Assembly (NCBI RefSeq): GCF_025165815.1
Contig: NZ_JAFFZE010000006.1
Coordinates: 248,001-312,000, forward strand
Length of the DNA stretch: 64,000 nt
DNA from: Actinophytocola gossypii
GTDB lineage: Bacteria; Actinomycetota; Actinomycetes; Mycobacteriales; Pseudonocardiaceae
Direction of reading: 5' to 3'
The notes under the pieces: generated by a model
What the model saw: only the letters and a program-made list of their open reading frames with translations
Databases searched by the model: none
Told to the model about the DNA's origin: nothing
Position numbers and translations under genes: made by a program
Part shown: piece after piece, positions 17,467 to 29,925 of the stretch
How the letters are laid out: every line of letters begins with the position of its first letter
How positions within the stretch are numbered: the first letter of the stretch is position 1

Positions 17467-18204
17467 ATGAGCAAGAAGCAGGACACCGAGAGCATCCGGG
17501 TCAGCCAGGTCGTGGCCGCCGCGCTGGCCGCGGTCACGGCCGCGTTGCTCGGCTCGACCATGGGTGTCGCGGGCACCGTGGTCGGCGCGGGCGTCGCGAG
17601 CGTCGTCAGCACCGTCGGGGGTGCCCTCTACCTGCGGTCCATCCAGCGCACCGGCGAAAGCGTGCGCAACGTCCGCGACCGCGTCGTCACCCGCGCCGGA
17701 TCGACGACGGTCACCGTCACCGAGGAGAAACCGGACGAGACGCCCGGCGAAGCCGGTGAGGAAGACGGCGAGGACGGCGACCAGGAGCGGCCGCCGCGGG
17801 CCGGGCGGATCAGTTGGCCGGCCGTGATCGTCGGCAGCGCGCTCGCGTTCGTGCTCGGCATGGCGGTGATCACCGGCGTCGAATGGCTGCGCGGCGAACC
17901 GCTGTCCGGCGGCGACGGCACGACGGTCGAGGGGATCGTCCGGCCGCACCACGGCGACCGCGGCACCGACGTGCGCGACGAGCCGGCGCCGGCACCGTCG
18001 TCGCCGGGTCAGCGGCCGACGGCCCCCGCCGAGACCGACGTGTCGACCGTCACCGTCACCACGGCACCCCCGCCGACCAGCGAGGACCAGGAGCCGAGCG
18101 TTCCGCCGAGCGGACCGGACGCCACGACGACGACGCCGCCGACCACGACGACCGACGCCGAGCCGACCGGTTCGGCCTCGCCGCCGCCGGCCAGCGATGA
18201 CTAA
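17467..18204 (+). CDS. Membrane protein with Pro/Thr-rich C-terminus
   Basis: A 245-aa protein of unknown function. Two hydrophobic stretches are present: VVAAALAAVTAALLGSTMGVAG followed by VVGAGVASVVSTVGGALYL (about 15-58), and WPAVIVGSALAFVLGMAVIT (about 117-136). An acidic linker (EEKPDETPGEAGEEDGEDG) lies between them. The last 90 residues are rich in T, P, S and E and probably extracytoplasmic. Architecture only. No family is recognised. Confidence 0.7.
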   Translation: MSKKQDTESIRVSQVVAAALAAVTAALLGSTMGVAGTVVGAGVASVVSTVGGALYLRSIQRTGESVRNVRDRVVTRAGSTTVTVTEEKPDETPGEAGEEDGEDGDQERPPRAGRISWPAVIVGSALAFVLGMAVITGVEWLRGEPLSGGDGTTVEGIVRPHHGDRGTDVRDEPAPAPSSPGQRPTAPAETDVSTVTVTTAPPPTSEDQEPSVPPSGPDATTTTPPTTTTDAEPTGSASPPPASDD

Positions 18205-18225
18205 CTGTTCGTAGCCGAGACGTCG

Positions 18226-18253
18226 CCCAATGGCAACTGTTGTCCCCCAATGG
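18226..18253. repeat. Direct repeat CCCAATGG upstream of S1 protease
   Basis: CCCAATGG occurs at 18226-18233 and again at 18246-18253, a 20-bp period or two helical turns, about 145 bp before the secreted protease gene. This spacing suits a dimeric activator or repressor site. The rest of the gap 18205-18396 shows no gene. Confidence 0.35.
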
Positions 18254-18396
18254 GCGCTACCCGAATGCGCGTTCAGTAAATAGCTTCGTGAACGTCATCT
18301 GACCGGATGGCGAATTTGATCCCTCTTGTTGCCCGAGACGGATCACCCCTTTCCGTTCTCGGGTCCCCCTGCTACCCAAGACGAGGGAGAACATCG

Positions 18397-19314
18397 ATGA
18401 AACGCACAATCGCGAGACTGGTGGGCGGCGCGCTGCTGGCAGCCGGCGTGGCGCTCACCCTGACCGCACCGGCCAACGCGGCGGACGCCGCGGTGGACGT
18501 CGCTGCGCCGAGCGCGGCGCAGCTCTCCGCGGCCCAGGCCAAGCTGGACAGCGCGGCCTCGTCCCGGCCGAGCAACGTGACCGGCTGGTACGTCGACCAG
18601 TCGTCGAAGTCGCTCGTCGTCGAGGTGCACGGCGCCGACGCGGGCGTGGCGAAGTGGGCCGCGAAGCACGGCGCCACCGACATCCAGGTCCGGAAGGTCG
18701 CCCAGGCGCCCCAGCCGTACTGGAGCCTGATCGGCGGCCAGGCGATCACGACGACCAGCGGTTCCCGGTGCTCACTGGGCTTCAACGCCCGGATCGGCAG
18801 CTCGCGCTACGTGATCACCGCCGGCCACTGCACCGACCTCGGTGGCACGTGGTCAGGCACCGGCGGCACGATCGGCGGCGTCGCCGCGTCGTCGTTCCCG
18901 GGGGACGACTACGGCGTCATCGCCGTGCAGTCGTCCTCGGCGCAGTCGACCCCGCTGGTCGACCGGTACAGCTCCGGCGGCGACGTGACGGTCACCGGTG
19001 CCGCGAACGCGTCCACCGGCATGGCGGTGTGCCGCTCCGGCTCGACGACCGGCTGGTACTGCGGCAGCGTCACGGGCACGAACACGACCGTGTGCTACCA
19101 GCAGGGCTGCATCTACCAGATGATCCGCACGAACGTGTGCGCCGAGCCGGGCGACTCCGGCGGCTCGCTGGTGACCCGGCCGAGCGGCTCGACCGTGCGC
19201 GCGCTGGGCATGACCTCCGGCGGCTCCGGCAACTGCCGCACCGGCGGCACGACGTACTACCAGCCGGTGACCGAGGTCCTGAACCGGTACGGGATGACCC
19301 TGTACACGGGCTGA
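18397..19314 (+). CDS. Secreted S1 family (streptogrisin-like) serine protease
   Basis: A 305-aa preproprotease. The signal peptide MKRTIARLVGGALLAAGVAL ends near ANAADA. A short propeptide of about 75 residues contains an alpha-lytic-protease-type segment (VVEVHGADAGVAKWAA). The mature enzyme begins near WSLIGGQAI. Catalytic residues are His in VITAGHC, Asp in GDDYGVIAV and Ser in EPGDSGGSL. Six cysteines are placed as in streptogrisins. The ATG is preceded by GAGGGAGA, and an in-frame extension to 18307 is not used. It probably degrades extracellular protein. Confidence 0.93.
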   Translation: MKRTIARLVGGALLAAGVALTLTAPANAADAAVDVAAPSAAQLSAAQAKLDSAASSRPSNVTGWYVDQSSKSLVVEVHGADAGVAKWAAKHGATDIQVRKVAQAPQPYWSLIGGQAITTTSGSRCSLGFNARIGSSRYVITAGHCTDLGGTWSGTGGTIGGVAASSFPGDDYGVIAVQSSSAQSTPLVDRYSSGGDVTVTGAANASTGMAVCRSGSTTGWYCGSVTGTNTTVCYQQGCIYQMIRTNVCAEPGDSGGSLVTRPSGSTVRALGMTSGGSGNCRTGGTTYYQPVTEVLNRYGMTLYTG

Positions 19315-19414
19315 CGTGACCCCGCGGCGGACGGGCCGACCCTGCCGGCCCGTCCGCCGCTCTCGCCCAGCGGTGGCCGACCTGTGTGACGGCGTTGGAC
19401 GGTCGACGTGGCCG

Positions 19415-19816
19415 TCAGGGCGCGGCGCCGGGTACGGCCTTCTCCAGGATCCGGCGGAACGTGGGGCACTCCGGGTGACTCGGTGCCGGGCAGGCCGCGG
19501 CGTGGCGCAGACCGTCGCGCATGGCGGTCAGTTTGGTGATCGTCGCGTCCAGTTCGTCCGCTTTCGCGGTGAGCGCGGCCCGGTCGATGCGTGGCCGGCC
19601 GTCCGGCGCGAACATGAGGGCGATCTCGTCGAGCGTGAAGCCGGCGGACCGGCCGACCAGGATCAGCGCCAGCCGTTCCAGCACGGTCGCGTCGAACTGG
19701 CGCCGGATGCCGCGCCGGCCGGCCGACGCGATCAGGCCCTTCTCCTCGTAGTACCGCAGCGTCGAGGCCGGCACGCCGGAGCGGCGGGCGACCTCCGCGA
19801 TGTCCAGGTTCGTCAT
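19415..19816 (-). CDS. MerR family transcriptional regulator
   Basis: A 133-aa regulator with the MerR HTH (LDIAEVARRSGVPASTLRYYEEKGLI), a coiled-coil dimerisation helix and a C-terminal CPAPSHPECPTF segment with CX7C spacing that could bind a metal or sense a thiol reagent. It is divergent from the methyltransferase gene and separated from it by an AAGTCGACTT palindrome typical of MerR operators. The start MTNLDIAEV is preferred over an extension to 19846. Confidence 0.88.
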   Translation of the reverse strand: MTNLDIAEVARRSGVPASTLRYYEEKGLIASAGRRGIRRQFDATVLERLALILVGRSAGFTLDEIALMFAPDGRPRIDRAALTAKADELDATITKLTAMRDGLRHAAACPAPSHPECPTFRRILEKAVPGAAP

Positions 19817-19818
19817 GC

Positions 19819-19840
19819 TTGACCTCAAGTCGACTTCAAG
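19819..19840. promoter_or_regulatory. MerR-type operator
   Basis: TTGACCTCAAGTCGACTTCA lies between the divergent MerR and methyltransferase genes. The inner AAGTCGACTT (19827-19836) is a perfect 10-bp palindrome with near-symmetric flanks, and TTGACC (19819-19824) can be the -35 of the rightward promoter. It resembles the SoxR box CCTCAAG...CTTGAGG. Confidence 0.65.
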
Positions 19841-19885
19841 TGACACGGTAGGGCGGCCCGTTCACCGGAGGCAAGGGAGACGACC

Positions 19886-20706
19886 GTGGAGATCACGCAG
19901 GCGACGTTGTGGAACGGCGGTGCCGGGAACGCCTGGGTCGAGCAGCGCGAACTGCTCGACGCGCTGTTCCGGCCCTTCGCGGACCTGCTGGTCGAGGCCG
20001 CCGCCGACGAGCGACCGAACGCGGTGCTCGACGTCGGCTGCGGTACGGGCGGCGTGACCCGGGCGATCGCCGGGGCGCTCGGGTCACGGTGTGTCGGCGT
20101 CGACCTGTCGGAGCCGATGATCGAGGTGGCGCGGCGGAGGCGGAGCGGGCGGGTGTCCCGGCGCGCTTCGTCCGCGCCGACGCGCAGCGGCACGCGTTCG
20201 AGCCGGGAGCGTTCGACCTGGTCGTGTCGCGCTTCGGCGTGATGTTCTTCGACGATCCGGTGCGGGCGTTCGCGAACCTGCGGGGCGCGGCCCGGGCGGG
20301 TGCCGGGCTTCGGTGCGTGGTGTGGCGGAGTCCGGCGGAGAACCCGTTCATGACCACGGCGGAACGGGCCGCGGCGCCGTTGCTGCCGGAGTCGCCGGTC
20401 AGGGACCCGGACGCGCCCGGGCAGTTCGCGTTCGCGGACGTGGACCGGGTGCGTGGCGTGCTCGAGCGGGCCGGGTGGACGGGGATCGGCTTCCGTCGGG
20501 TGGACGCGCCGTGCGTGCTACCCGAGCGGGAGCTGGTCCCGTACCTGACCCGGCTCGGTCCGGTCGGCCGGGTGCTGCCGGACGTGGACGAGCGTCTTCG
20601 CGCCCGGATCGTGGACACGGTCCGCGCCGCGTTCGACCCGTTCGTGCACGGGCCGGAGGTTCGCTTCACGGCCGCGTGCTGGCTGGTGACCGCCCACCGC
20701 GACTAG
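19886..20706 (+). pseudogene. Class I SAM-dependent methyltransferase, frameshifted
   Basis: The first 80 codons read MEITQATLWNGGAGNAWVEQ and VLDVGCGTGGVTRAI (SAM motif I), then VGVDLSEPMIEVARR. After about 20130 this frame turns into arginine/serine-rich nonsense and stops at 20242. The continuation (EAERAGVPARFVRADAQ, FDLVVSRFGVMFFDDP, to the terminal CWLVTAHRD) lies in the -1 frame and reaches 20706. Joining the frames restores one protein of about 273 aa. One missing base in the GC repeat GCGCGGCGGAGGCGG explains it. The cause may be a true mutation or a sequencing error. MerR-linked and convergent with thiE (shared CTAG). Confidence 0.8.
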
Positions 20707-21365
20707 CGGGGGCGCAGGGCCGCCGACAGGCGGGTGGCGGCGGCTCGGGGGTCGGGGGCTTCGGTGATGGCGCGGACCACGACCACGCGGGTGGCGCCCG
20801 CCGCCAGGACCTCCGGGAGCCGCGCCTCGTCGATGCCGCCGATCGCGAACCAGGGACGTGCCGGGGCGGCGGCCGCGGTGGCGCGGACCAGGGGGAGGCC
20901 CGGCGCGGAGCGGCCCGGTTTGGTGGGGGTCGGCCAGCAGGGGCCGGTGCAGAAGTAGTCGACACCCGGTTCGGCGGCCGCGGCGGTGGCCTGGGCGACG
21001 TCGTGGGTGGAGCGGCCGATCACGATCTCCGCACCCAGGATGCGTCTGGCGACGGGGACCGGCAGGTCGTCCTGGCCGAGGTGGAGGATGTCGGCGCCGG
21101 CGGCCAGGGCGATGTCGGCGCGGTCGTTCACCGACAGGAGGGCGTCGTGTTCGGCGCAGACCTCGGCGAGGGTGCGCAACGCGGCCAGTTCCTCGGCCGC
21201 CTCCAGCGGGGCGCCGGCGCGTTTGTCCCTCAGCTGGATCACGTCGACACCACCGGCCAGGGCCTCGCCGGCGAACTCCGCGAGGTCCGGGCGGGTACCG
21301 GTGCACAGGTACAGGCGCGCGTCCGCCAGACGGCGGCGGATCTGGTCTCCGTCAAGTCCGGGCAC
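20703..21365 (-). CDS. thiE: Thiamine-phosphate synthase ThiE
   Basis: A 220-aa TIM-barrel enzyme that joins HMP-pyrophosphate and the thiazole phosphate to give thiamine monophosphate. Visible motifs are [56 protein letters not shown] and [19 protein letters not shown]. It is divergent from thiO across the TPP riboswitch region. It has no riboswitch of its own that I can see. The stop codon shares CTAG with the convergent methyltransferase gene. Confidence 0.96.
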   Translation of the reverse strand: MPGLDGDQIRRRLADARLYLCTGTRPDLAEFAGEALAGGVDVIQLRDKRAGAPLEAAEELAALRTLAEVCAEHDALLSVNDRADIALAAGADILHLGQDDLPVPVARRILGAEIVIGRSTHDVAQATAAAAEPGVDYFCTGPCWPTPTKPGRSAPGLPLVRATAAAAPARPWFAIGGIDEARLPEVLAAGATRVVVVRAITEAPDPRAAATRLSAALRPR

Positions 21366-21403
21366 GCCACCACGCTATCCCGTGCGCTACGGTGGAGGTT
21401 GGT

Positions 21404-21495
21404 CCGCACGGGAGTCCGGAGGCACCGGGCTGAGAGGGGATCCGCCGATCCCGACCGTCGAACCTGATCCGGATCATGCCGGCGCAGGGAGCGTG
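21404..21495 (+). ncRNA. TPP riboswitch (THI element) controlling thiO-thiS-thiG
   Basis: The conserved blocks are GGGCTGAGAGGG (21426-21437) and AACCTGATCCGGATCATGCCGG, the pyrimidine- and pyrophosphate-sensing halves, closed by ACGGGAG and GCAGGGAGCG. The terminal AGGGAG (21487-21492) also serves as the ribosome binding site of the thiO GTG at 21498, so ligand binding should block translation directly. Confidence 0.95.
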
Positions 21496-21497
21496 TT

Positions 21498-23556
<2,059 letters not shown>

Positions 23557-23571
23557 TGCCCCGAAGGGCGT

Positions 23572-23949
23572 TCAGCTGAGGTCGGCGAGCACCGCGTTCC
23601 AGTCGTCGCGCTTGGACATGGCGCGGGAGACCGGGACCTTCTTGGTGCGGCCGTCGGGGGTGACGTGCGCGATCCGGTCGACGTCGACGATCAGGCGGGT
23701 GCCCTCGGAGCCGCCGAAGCGGCGGGTCGCGGGCCCGAGCAGGGCCTTGACCGCGATCGTGCGCGTGCCGGCGTCGTACAGGAAGTACGGGCGGGCGAAC
23801 TGGAGGATCCCCAGCAACACCAGCAGCGGGCCGATGAACACCAGCGGCGAGAAGTCACCGAGCAGGGTCACCCAGAGGCCGAGGACGAAGCAACCCGCGC
23901 CGACCACCAGCGTCGTCACGGCCCAGACCGGGTTGTAGGACACCCTCAT
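23572..23949 (-). CDS. Small membrane protein, unknown function
   Basis: A 125-aa protein starting MRVSYNPVWAV, with two N-terminal transmembrane helices (about 10-28 and 32-50) followed by a soluble beta-rich domain of about 70 residues (YFLYDAGTRTIAVKALLGP ... DDWNAVLADL). A strong ribosome binding site GGAGAGGAGAG precedes the ATG. It is 25 bp downstream of the ion-channel gene on the same strand and may be co-transcribed. The family is not recognised with certainty. Confidence 0.75.
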   Translation of the reverse strand: MRVSYNPVWAVTTLVVGAGCFVLGLWVTLLGDFSPLVFIGPLLVLLGILQFARPYFLYDAGTRTIAVKALLGPATRRFGGSEGTRLIVDVDRIAHVTPDGRTKKVPVSRAMSKRDDWNAVLADLS

Positions 23950-23974
23950 CGAAACTCTCCTCTCCGCCGACGGG

Positions 23975-24799
23975 TCACACGGTAGTGCTCCCGCTCGACC
24001 GCTCCGCCCGCAGCTCCGCGACCTCGGCCCGCAGCGCGCGCAGCTCCTCCAGGATCAGCGCGTCCGACGCCGCCTGGTCGGCCGCGTGCCGGTCCTCCGC
24101 CTCCACCAGATCGTCGGTGACCTGCTTCTCCATCCCGCTGACGATCACCGCGATGAACAGGTTCAACACCGCGAAGCTCGACACCAGGATGTAGATCACG
24201 AAGAAGATCCAGGCCAGCGGCGCCTGCGCCATCACCTCGCGGGCGATGTCCGGCCACGCCTCCCCGGTCATCGTCTGGAACAGGGTGAACAGCGTCGTGC
24301 CCAGCTCACCGAAGTACTCCGGGGCGATGTGGCCGAACAGCTTCGTCGCCATCACCGCGGCCACGTAGATGATCAGGCCGAGCAGCGCGCCGATCGACGC
24401 CATCCCGGGCACCGCCGCGAGCAGGCCGGACACCACCCGGCGCATCGCCGGCACGGCCGAGATCAGCCGCAGCACCCGCAGCACGCGCAACGCCCGCAGC
24501 ACCGAGAACGGCCCGCTCGCCGGCAGCAGCGAGATGCCGACGATGAGGAAGTCGAACACGTTCCACGGGTCCCGGAAGAACCGCCAGCCGTACGCGTACA
24601 GCCGGCACGCCAGCTCCACCACGAAGATCCCCAGCACGATCCGGTCCAGGACGTGCAGCAGGCCGCCGACCGCTCCCATCACCGTGCTCGACGTCTCCAG
24701 GCCGAGGGTCACGGCGTTCAGCACGATCACCCAGATGACGACCTGCTGGAACCGCCTGTGCTCGACCAGTGCCCGCGCCAGCTCCCGCGACTTCCCCAT
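23975..24799 (-). CDS. Voltage-gated sodium channel-type ion transporter (NaChBac family)
   Basis: A 274-aa six-helix channel subunit. The voltage sensor S4 is FSVLRALRVLRVLRLIS (four Arg at three-residue spacing), the pore helix is TLFTLFQTMT, and the selectivity filter reads GEAWPD. The S6 helix is IFFVIYILVSSFAVLNLFIAVIV, followed by an acidic and then heptad-like coiled coil (residues about 230-265) that should assemble a tetramer. NaChBac itself has LESWAS in the filter. The key Glu is kept but its neighbours differ, so ion preference should be tested rather than assumed. Confidence 0.9.
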   Translation of the reverse strand: MGKSRELARALVEHRRFQQVVIWVIVLNAVTLGLETSSTVMGAVGGLLHVLDRIVLGIFVVELACRLYAYGWRFFRDPWNVFDFLIVGISLLPASGPFSVLRALRVLRVLRLISAVPAMRRVVSGLLAAVPGMASIGALLGLIIYVAAVMATKLFGHIAPEYFGELGTTLFTLFQTMTGEAWPDIAREVMAQAPLAWIFFVIYILVSSFAVLNLFIAVIVSGMEKQVTDDLVEAEDRHAADQAASDALILEELRALRAEVAELRAERSSGSTTV

Positions 24800-24821
24800 G
24801 CGGGCAGCCTAAGGCCGACGG

Positions 24822-27408
<2,587 letters not shown>

Positions 27409-27470
27409 GATGTTGAGTTCTCGCCCTCGACCATAGCCAGCGGTTCGGGTCGCTGCCAAGGGTGCGGTGT

Positions 27471-28046
27471 TCAGGTCTCGGTGGCCAGCCTGATTCCGAG
27501 CCCGATCAGGACGGCGCCGGACAGGCGTTCCAGCCAGCGGTGCCGCAGCCAGCCGACCGCCCGGCTCAGCAGGCTGGCGATGATCAGGTACCAGACGGTG
27601 TCGACGAGGACCCAGAGCGCGGCCAGCAGGACGAGCTCGTCGCGGCCGGCGCCGAACTGGGGCAGGAACGAGATCGCGAACACGGCGAGCTTCGGGTTGG
27701 CGAGGTTCACCAGCAGCCCGGCGCGGAAGCCGCCGCCAGAGGTGGGGGCCGTCGGTTCGCGGGTGCGACCGATGAGCGCCCGGACGCCGAACACCAGGAG
27801 CACCCCGACGCCGACGACGCGCAGCACCTGGTAGGCGATCTCGTTCGCCACGAGGAGCACGGATAGGCCGAGCGCGGCCGCCAGCGCCCACAGCGCCACC
27901 CCCGTCTGCAGCCCGGCGACGGTCGCGTAGGCGCCGCGCCGGCCCCCGCGCACCGCCTGGCGGACGAGCATGGCGGTGCCGACCCCGGGCACGAGCGCGA
28001 GCAGCAGTGAGGCGAGCAGGAAGGCGCCGAGACTCGACCACGTCAT
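27471..28046 (-). CDS. LysE family translocator
   Basis: A 191-aa exporter-like membrane protein with about six helices. LLALVPGVGTAMLVRQAVRGGRRGAYATVAGLQTG is the family's conserved P-G and G-x-x-G loop region, and LLVNLANPKLAVFAISFLPQF is the second signature. Substrate, probably an amino acid or small metabolite, is unknown. The start MTWSSLGAFLLAS is chosen by hydrophobic onset and the AGGATGGG upstream, and the in-frame extension to 28127 is dropped. Confidence 0.88.
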   Translation of the reverse strand: MTWSSLGAFLLASLLLALVPGVGTAMLVRQAVRGGRRGAYATVAGLQTGVALWALAAALGLSVLLVANEIAYQVLRVVGVGVLLVFGVRALIGRTREPTAPTSGGGFRAGLLVNLANPKLAVFAISFLPQFGAGRDELVLLAALWVLVDTVWYLIIASLLSRAVGWLRHRWLERLSGAVLIGLGIRLATET

Positions 28047-28153
28047 CCGCCCATCCTGCGCCGGAACGCGGCCGGACTCGATCGAGTTTCCGTGACCTCG
28101 GCGAACCTGCGGTAAGGTGCCCGGCACTGTGCGTGACCAGGGTTGGAGGCTGG

Positions 28154-28444
28154 GTGAGTTCGGACGGCTTCACAGTGGATCTTGACGCGCTCGGTGCGGC
28201 GGGCGCGCGGGCTGGCCGGTTGGCGGACGAGTTGACCGCGTCACCGGCGACCTTCCGGGGGGTCGAGGTGTTCGGGCACCGCCGGTTGAGCGAGGCGGTC
28301 ACCGAGTTCGCCGAACGGGAGAGACGCGAGCGGGCGCGGCTGGCCGGCGTGGCGGAGTCGCTCCGGCACCGGCTCGTCGAGACGGTCCGGACCTACCGGC
28401 GGGCCGACGAGGACGGTGCCGGCCGGTTCGGCGGCATCGCGTGA
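28154..28444 (+). CDS. Small WXG100-like helical protein of toxin cassette
   Basis: A 96-aa mostly helical protein starting VSSDGFTVDLDALGAAGARAGRLADEL, with a break around FRGVEVFGHRRLSEAVTEFAERE and a second long helix. Its size and helix-turn-helix hairpin resemble WXG100/ESAT-6-like partners encoded before type VII-secreted toxins in Actinobacteria, though the W-x-G itself is absent. GTG start after TTGGAGGC. It overlaps the EndoU toxin gene by 4 bp (GTGA). Confidence 0.75.
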   Translation: MSSDGFTVDLDALGAAGARAGRLADELTASPATFRGVEVFGHRRLSEAVTEFAERERRERARLAGVAESLRHRLVETVRTYRRADEDGAGRFGGIA

Positions 28445-29562
28445 CCCGGAAGACCGTCCGGGACCTGGTGCCGGGCGACCCGGAGCAGATCTGGCTGCTG
28501 GCCGACTCGTACAACCGGATGGCGCGCGCCGTCGAGGACGTCGGCCGTGGTTTCCGCTCGCTGGACGTCGGCGGCTGGAACGGACGCGCCGCCGAGGCGT
28601 TCCACGCGTGGCTCGAGCGGCAGCCCCGGCGCTTCCAGGACGCGGGCGACGGCTACGGCCGGGTCGCCGCCGCCCTGGACACCTACGCCTCGGTCCTCGC
28701 CTGGGCGCAGCGCCAGGCCGGCGAGGTGATCGCCCTCGGCGGCACGGACGAGCCGCCCGCCTCGCCGCGCCGGCCCGCGTCCGTGCTCACCGCGACCCAG
28801 CAGGCCGAGCTCACCGGGGTGATCACCGGGCCGGACGAGCCGGAACCGGTCCGGGTCGACCAGCGGGCGCAGGTGCTCAGCACCTACCACCGCGCGCTCG
28901 CCATGCTCGACACGGTCGGCGACGAGTCGGCGAGCGAGATCGCCGCCGCCGCCAGGGCGACCGCCGTGCCGGCCCCGACCGCTTCTCCCGCGCCCGCTCC
29001 CACCAGCCTCGTGGTGCACCACGTGGTGCCGCCGCCGGCGCCCGGGAACTGGCTAGACCCCGCCGCGCTGCGCGACGACCCGCGGGACTGGGCCGCCGCC
29101 ATCACGCGGATCCGCAGGCGGCTGCGCTGGGACGGTCTCGACCGCCTGGTCCAGCACGTCTTCGAGGGCCACTACCGGCCGGGCAGGGCGAGCTACACCG
29201 GCTACCACCACCGCGAGGGCGGCGTCGACCACGGCGTGCTGCGCGTCGTCGAGATCATCGACGGGCCGGACCGGCACGGTGTCTACACGGCCTTCGTGCG
29301 CGGACCCCGGTCGACCGAGACCAAGAAGAGCTCGTTCTTCCCGGACTCCTGGTCCCGCGCCGAGGTCCTGCACGCCGTGCGGACCGCGTTCGTCGGCGCC
29401 ATGCGGAACGGGCGCTTCGACCCGGTTGGACGCCGCTTCCGCGGGGAATACCGGGGAGTGCGGATCGACGGCTACGTCAAGGAACGCCCGGCCGAACCAG
29501 GCCTGTCCGACATCGTCACGGCGTACCCGCGCCGCGCCAGGAACCGCCGGAAGCGCACATGA
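28441..29562 (+). CDS. Polymorphic toxin with EndoU-type RNase C-terminus
   Basis: A 373-aa modular protein. Residues 1-100 form a WXG100-like helical domain with GGWNGRAAEAFHAWL. Residues about 100-205 form a helical and Pro/Ala-rich linker. From about 225 a C-terminal domain has TGYHHREGGVDHG (H256/H257), ETKKSSFFPDSWSRAEV (K295/K296) and the terminal SDIVTAYP. These match the bacterial EndoU RNase family (His-His-Lys site). From its position between a WXG-like partner and a small acidic gene I infer type VII export and contact-dependent RNA or tRNA cleavage. Confidence 0.87.
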   Translation: MTRKTVRDLVPGDPEQIWLLADSYNRMARAVEDVGRGFRSLDVGGWNGRAAEAFHAWLERQPRRFQDAGDGYGRVAAALDTYASVLAWAQRQAGEVIALGGTDEPPASPRRPASVLTATQQAELTGVITGPDEPEPVRVDQRAQVLSTYHRALAMLDTVGDESASEIAAAARATAVPAPTASPAPAPTSLVVHHVVPPPAPGNWLDPAALRDDPRDWAAAITRIRRRLRWDGLDRLVQHVFEGHYRPGRASYTGYHHREGGVDHGVLRVVEIIDGPDRHGVYTAFVRGPRSTETKKSSFFPDSWSRAEVLHAVRTAFVGAMRNGRFDPVGRRFRGEYRGVRIDGYVKERPAEPGLSDIVTAYPRRARNRRKRT

Positions 29563-29873
29563 ACCACGCGACGGCCCAGATCCACTTCGCCATCGTCGAC
29601 GACGAGCTGGCGGTGACCGCGCCACCCGCGCTGGCGCCGCTCGTCGACTTCTTCGAGATCGAGGTCGGCACCAGCGACGCCATGCTGGACGAGGTCGAGC
29701 ACCACGTCCGACACGACCGCACCTGGCGGTTCACCGGCGACGCCTGCCGGCTGCGGCTCGGCGTCGAGGACGTCGTCGTCGAGCACACCCACACCGGTGC
29801 CAGCGCCACCGTCCCGCGCACCGAGTTCCGCGGCCTGCTCGCCGACCTCCGTGCCGTCCTCGCCGTGGACTGA
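29559..29873 (+). CDS. Putative immunity protein for the EndoU toxin
   Basis: A 104-aa acidic protein starting MNHATAQIHFAIVDDELAV. Negatively charged stretches (DFFEIEVGTSDAMLDEVEHHV, LGVEDVVVEHTHTG) suit binding of a basic RNase. It overlaps the toxin stop codon as ATGA. I know no named family for it, so the call rests on gene order and charge. The stop codon falls inside the first, degenerate unit of a 12-bp tandem repeat. Confidence 0.72.
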   Translation: MNHATAQIHFAIVDDELAVTAPPALAPLVDFFEIEVGTSDAMLDEVEHHVRHDRTWRFTGDACRLRLGVEDVVVEHTHTGASATVPRTEFRGLLADLRAVLAVD

Positions 29874-29925
29874 GCTTGTGGACTGAGCCGTGGACTGAGC
29901 CGTGGACTGAGCCGTGGACTGAGCC
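29865..29925. repeat. 12-bp tandem repeat GTGGACTGAGCC
   Basis: Four perfect copies of GTGGACTGAGCC run from 29878 to 29925, preceded by one degenerate copy with an extra base (29865-29877). The first unit carries the TGA stop of the immunity gene. The array separates it from the convergent HtrA-like gene. Unit length is a multiple of three and each copy contains TGA in the same frame, so it supplies repeated stops. Confidence 0.9.
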
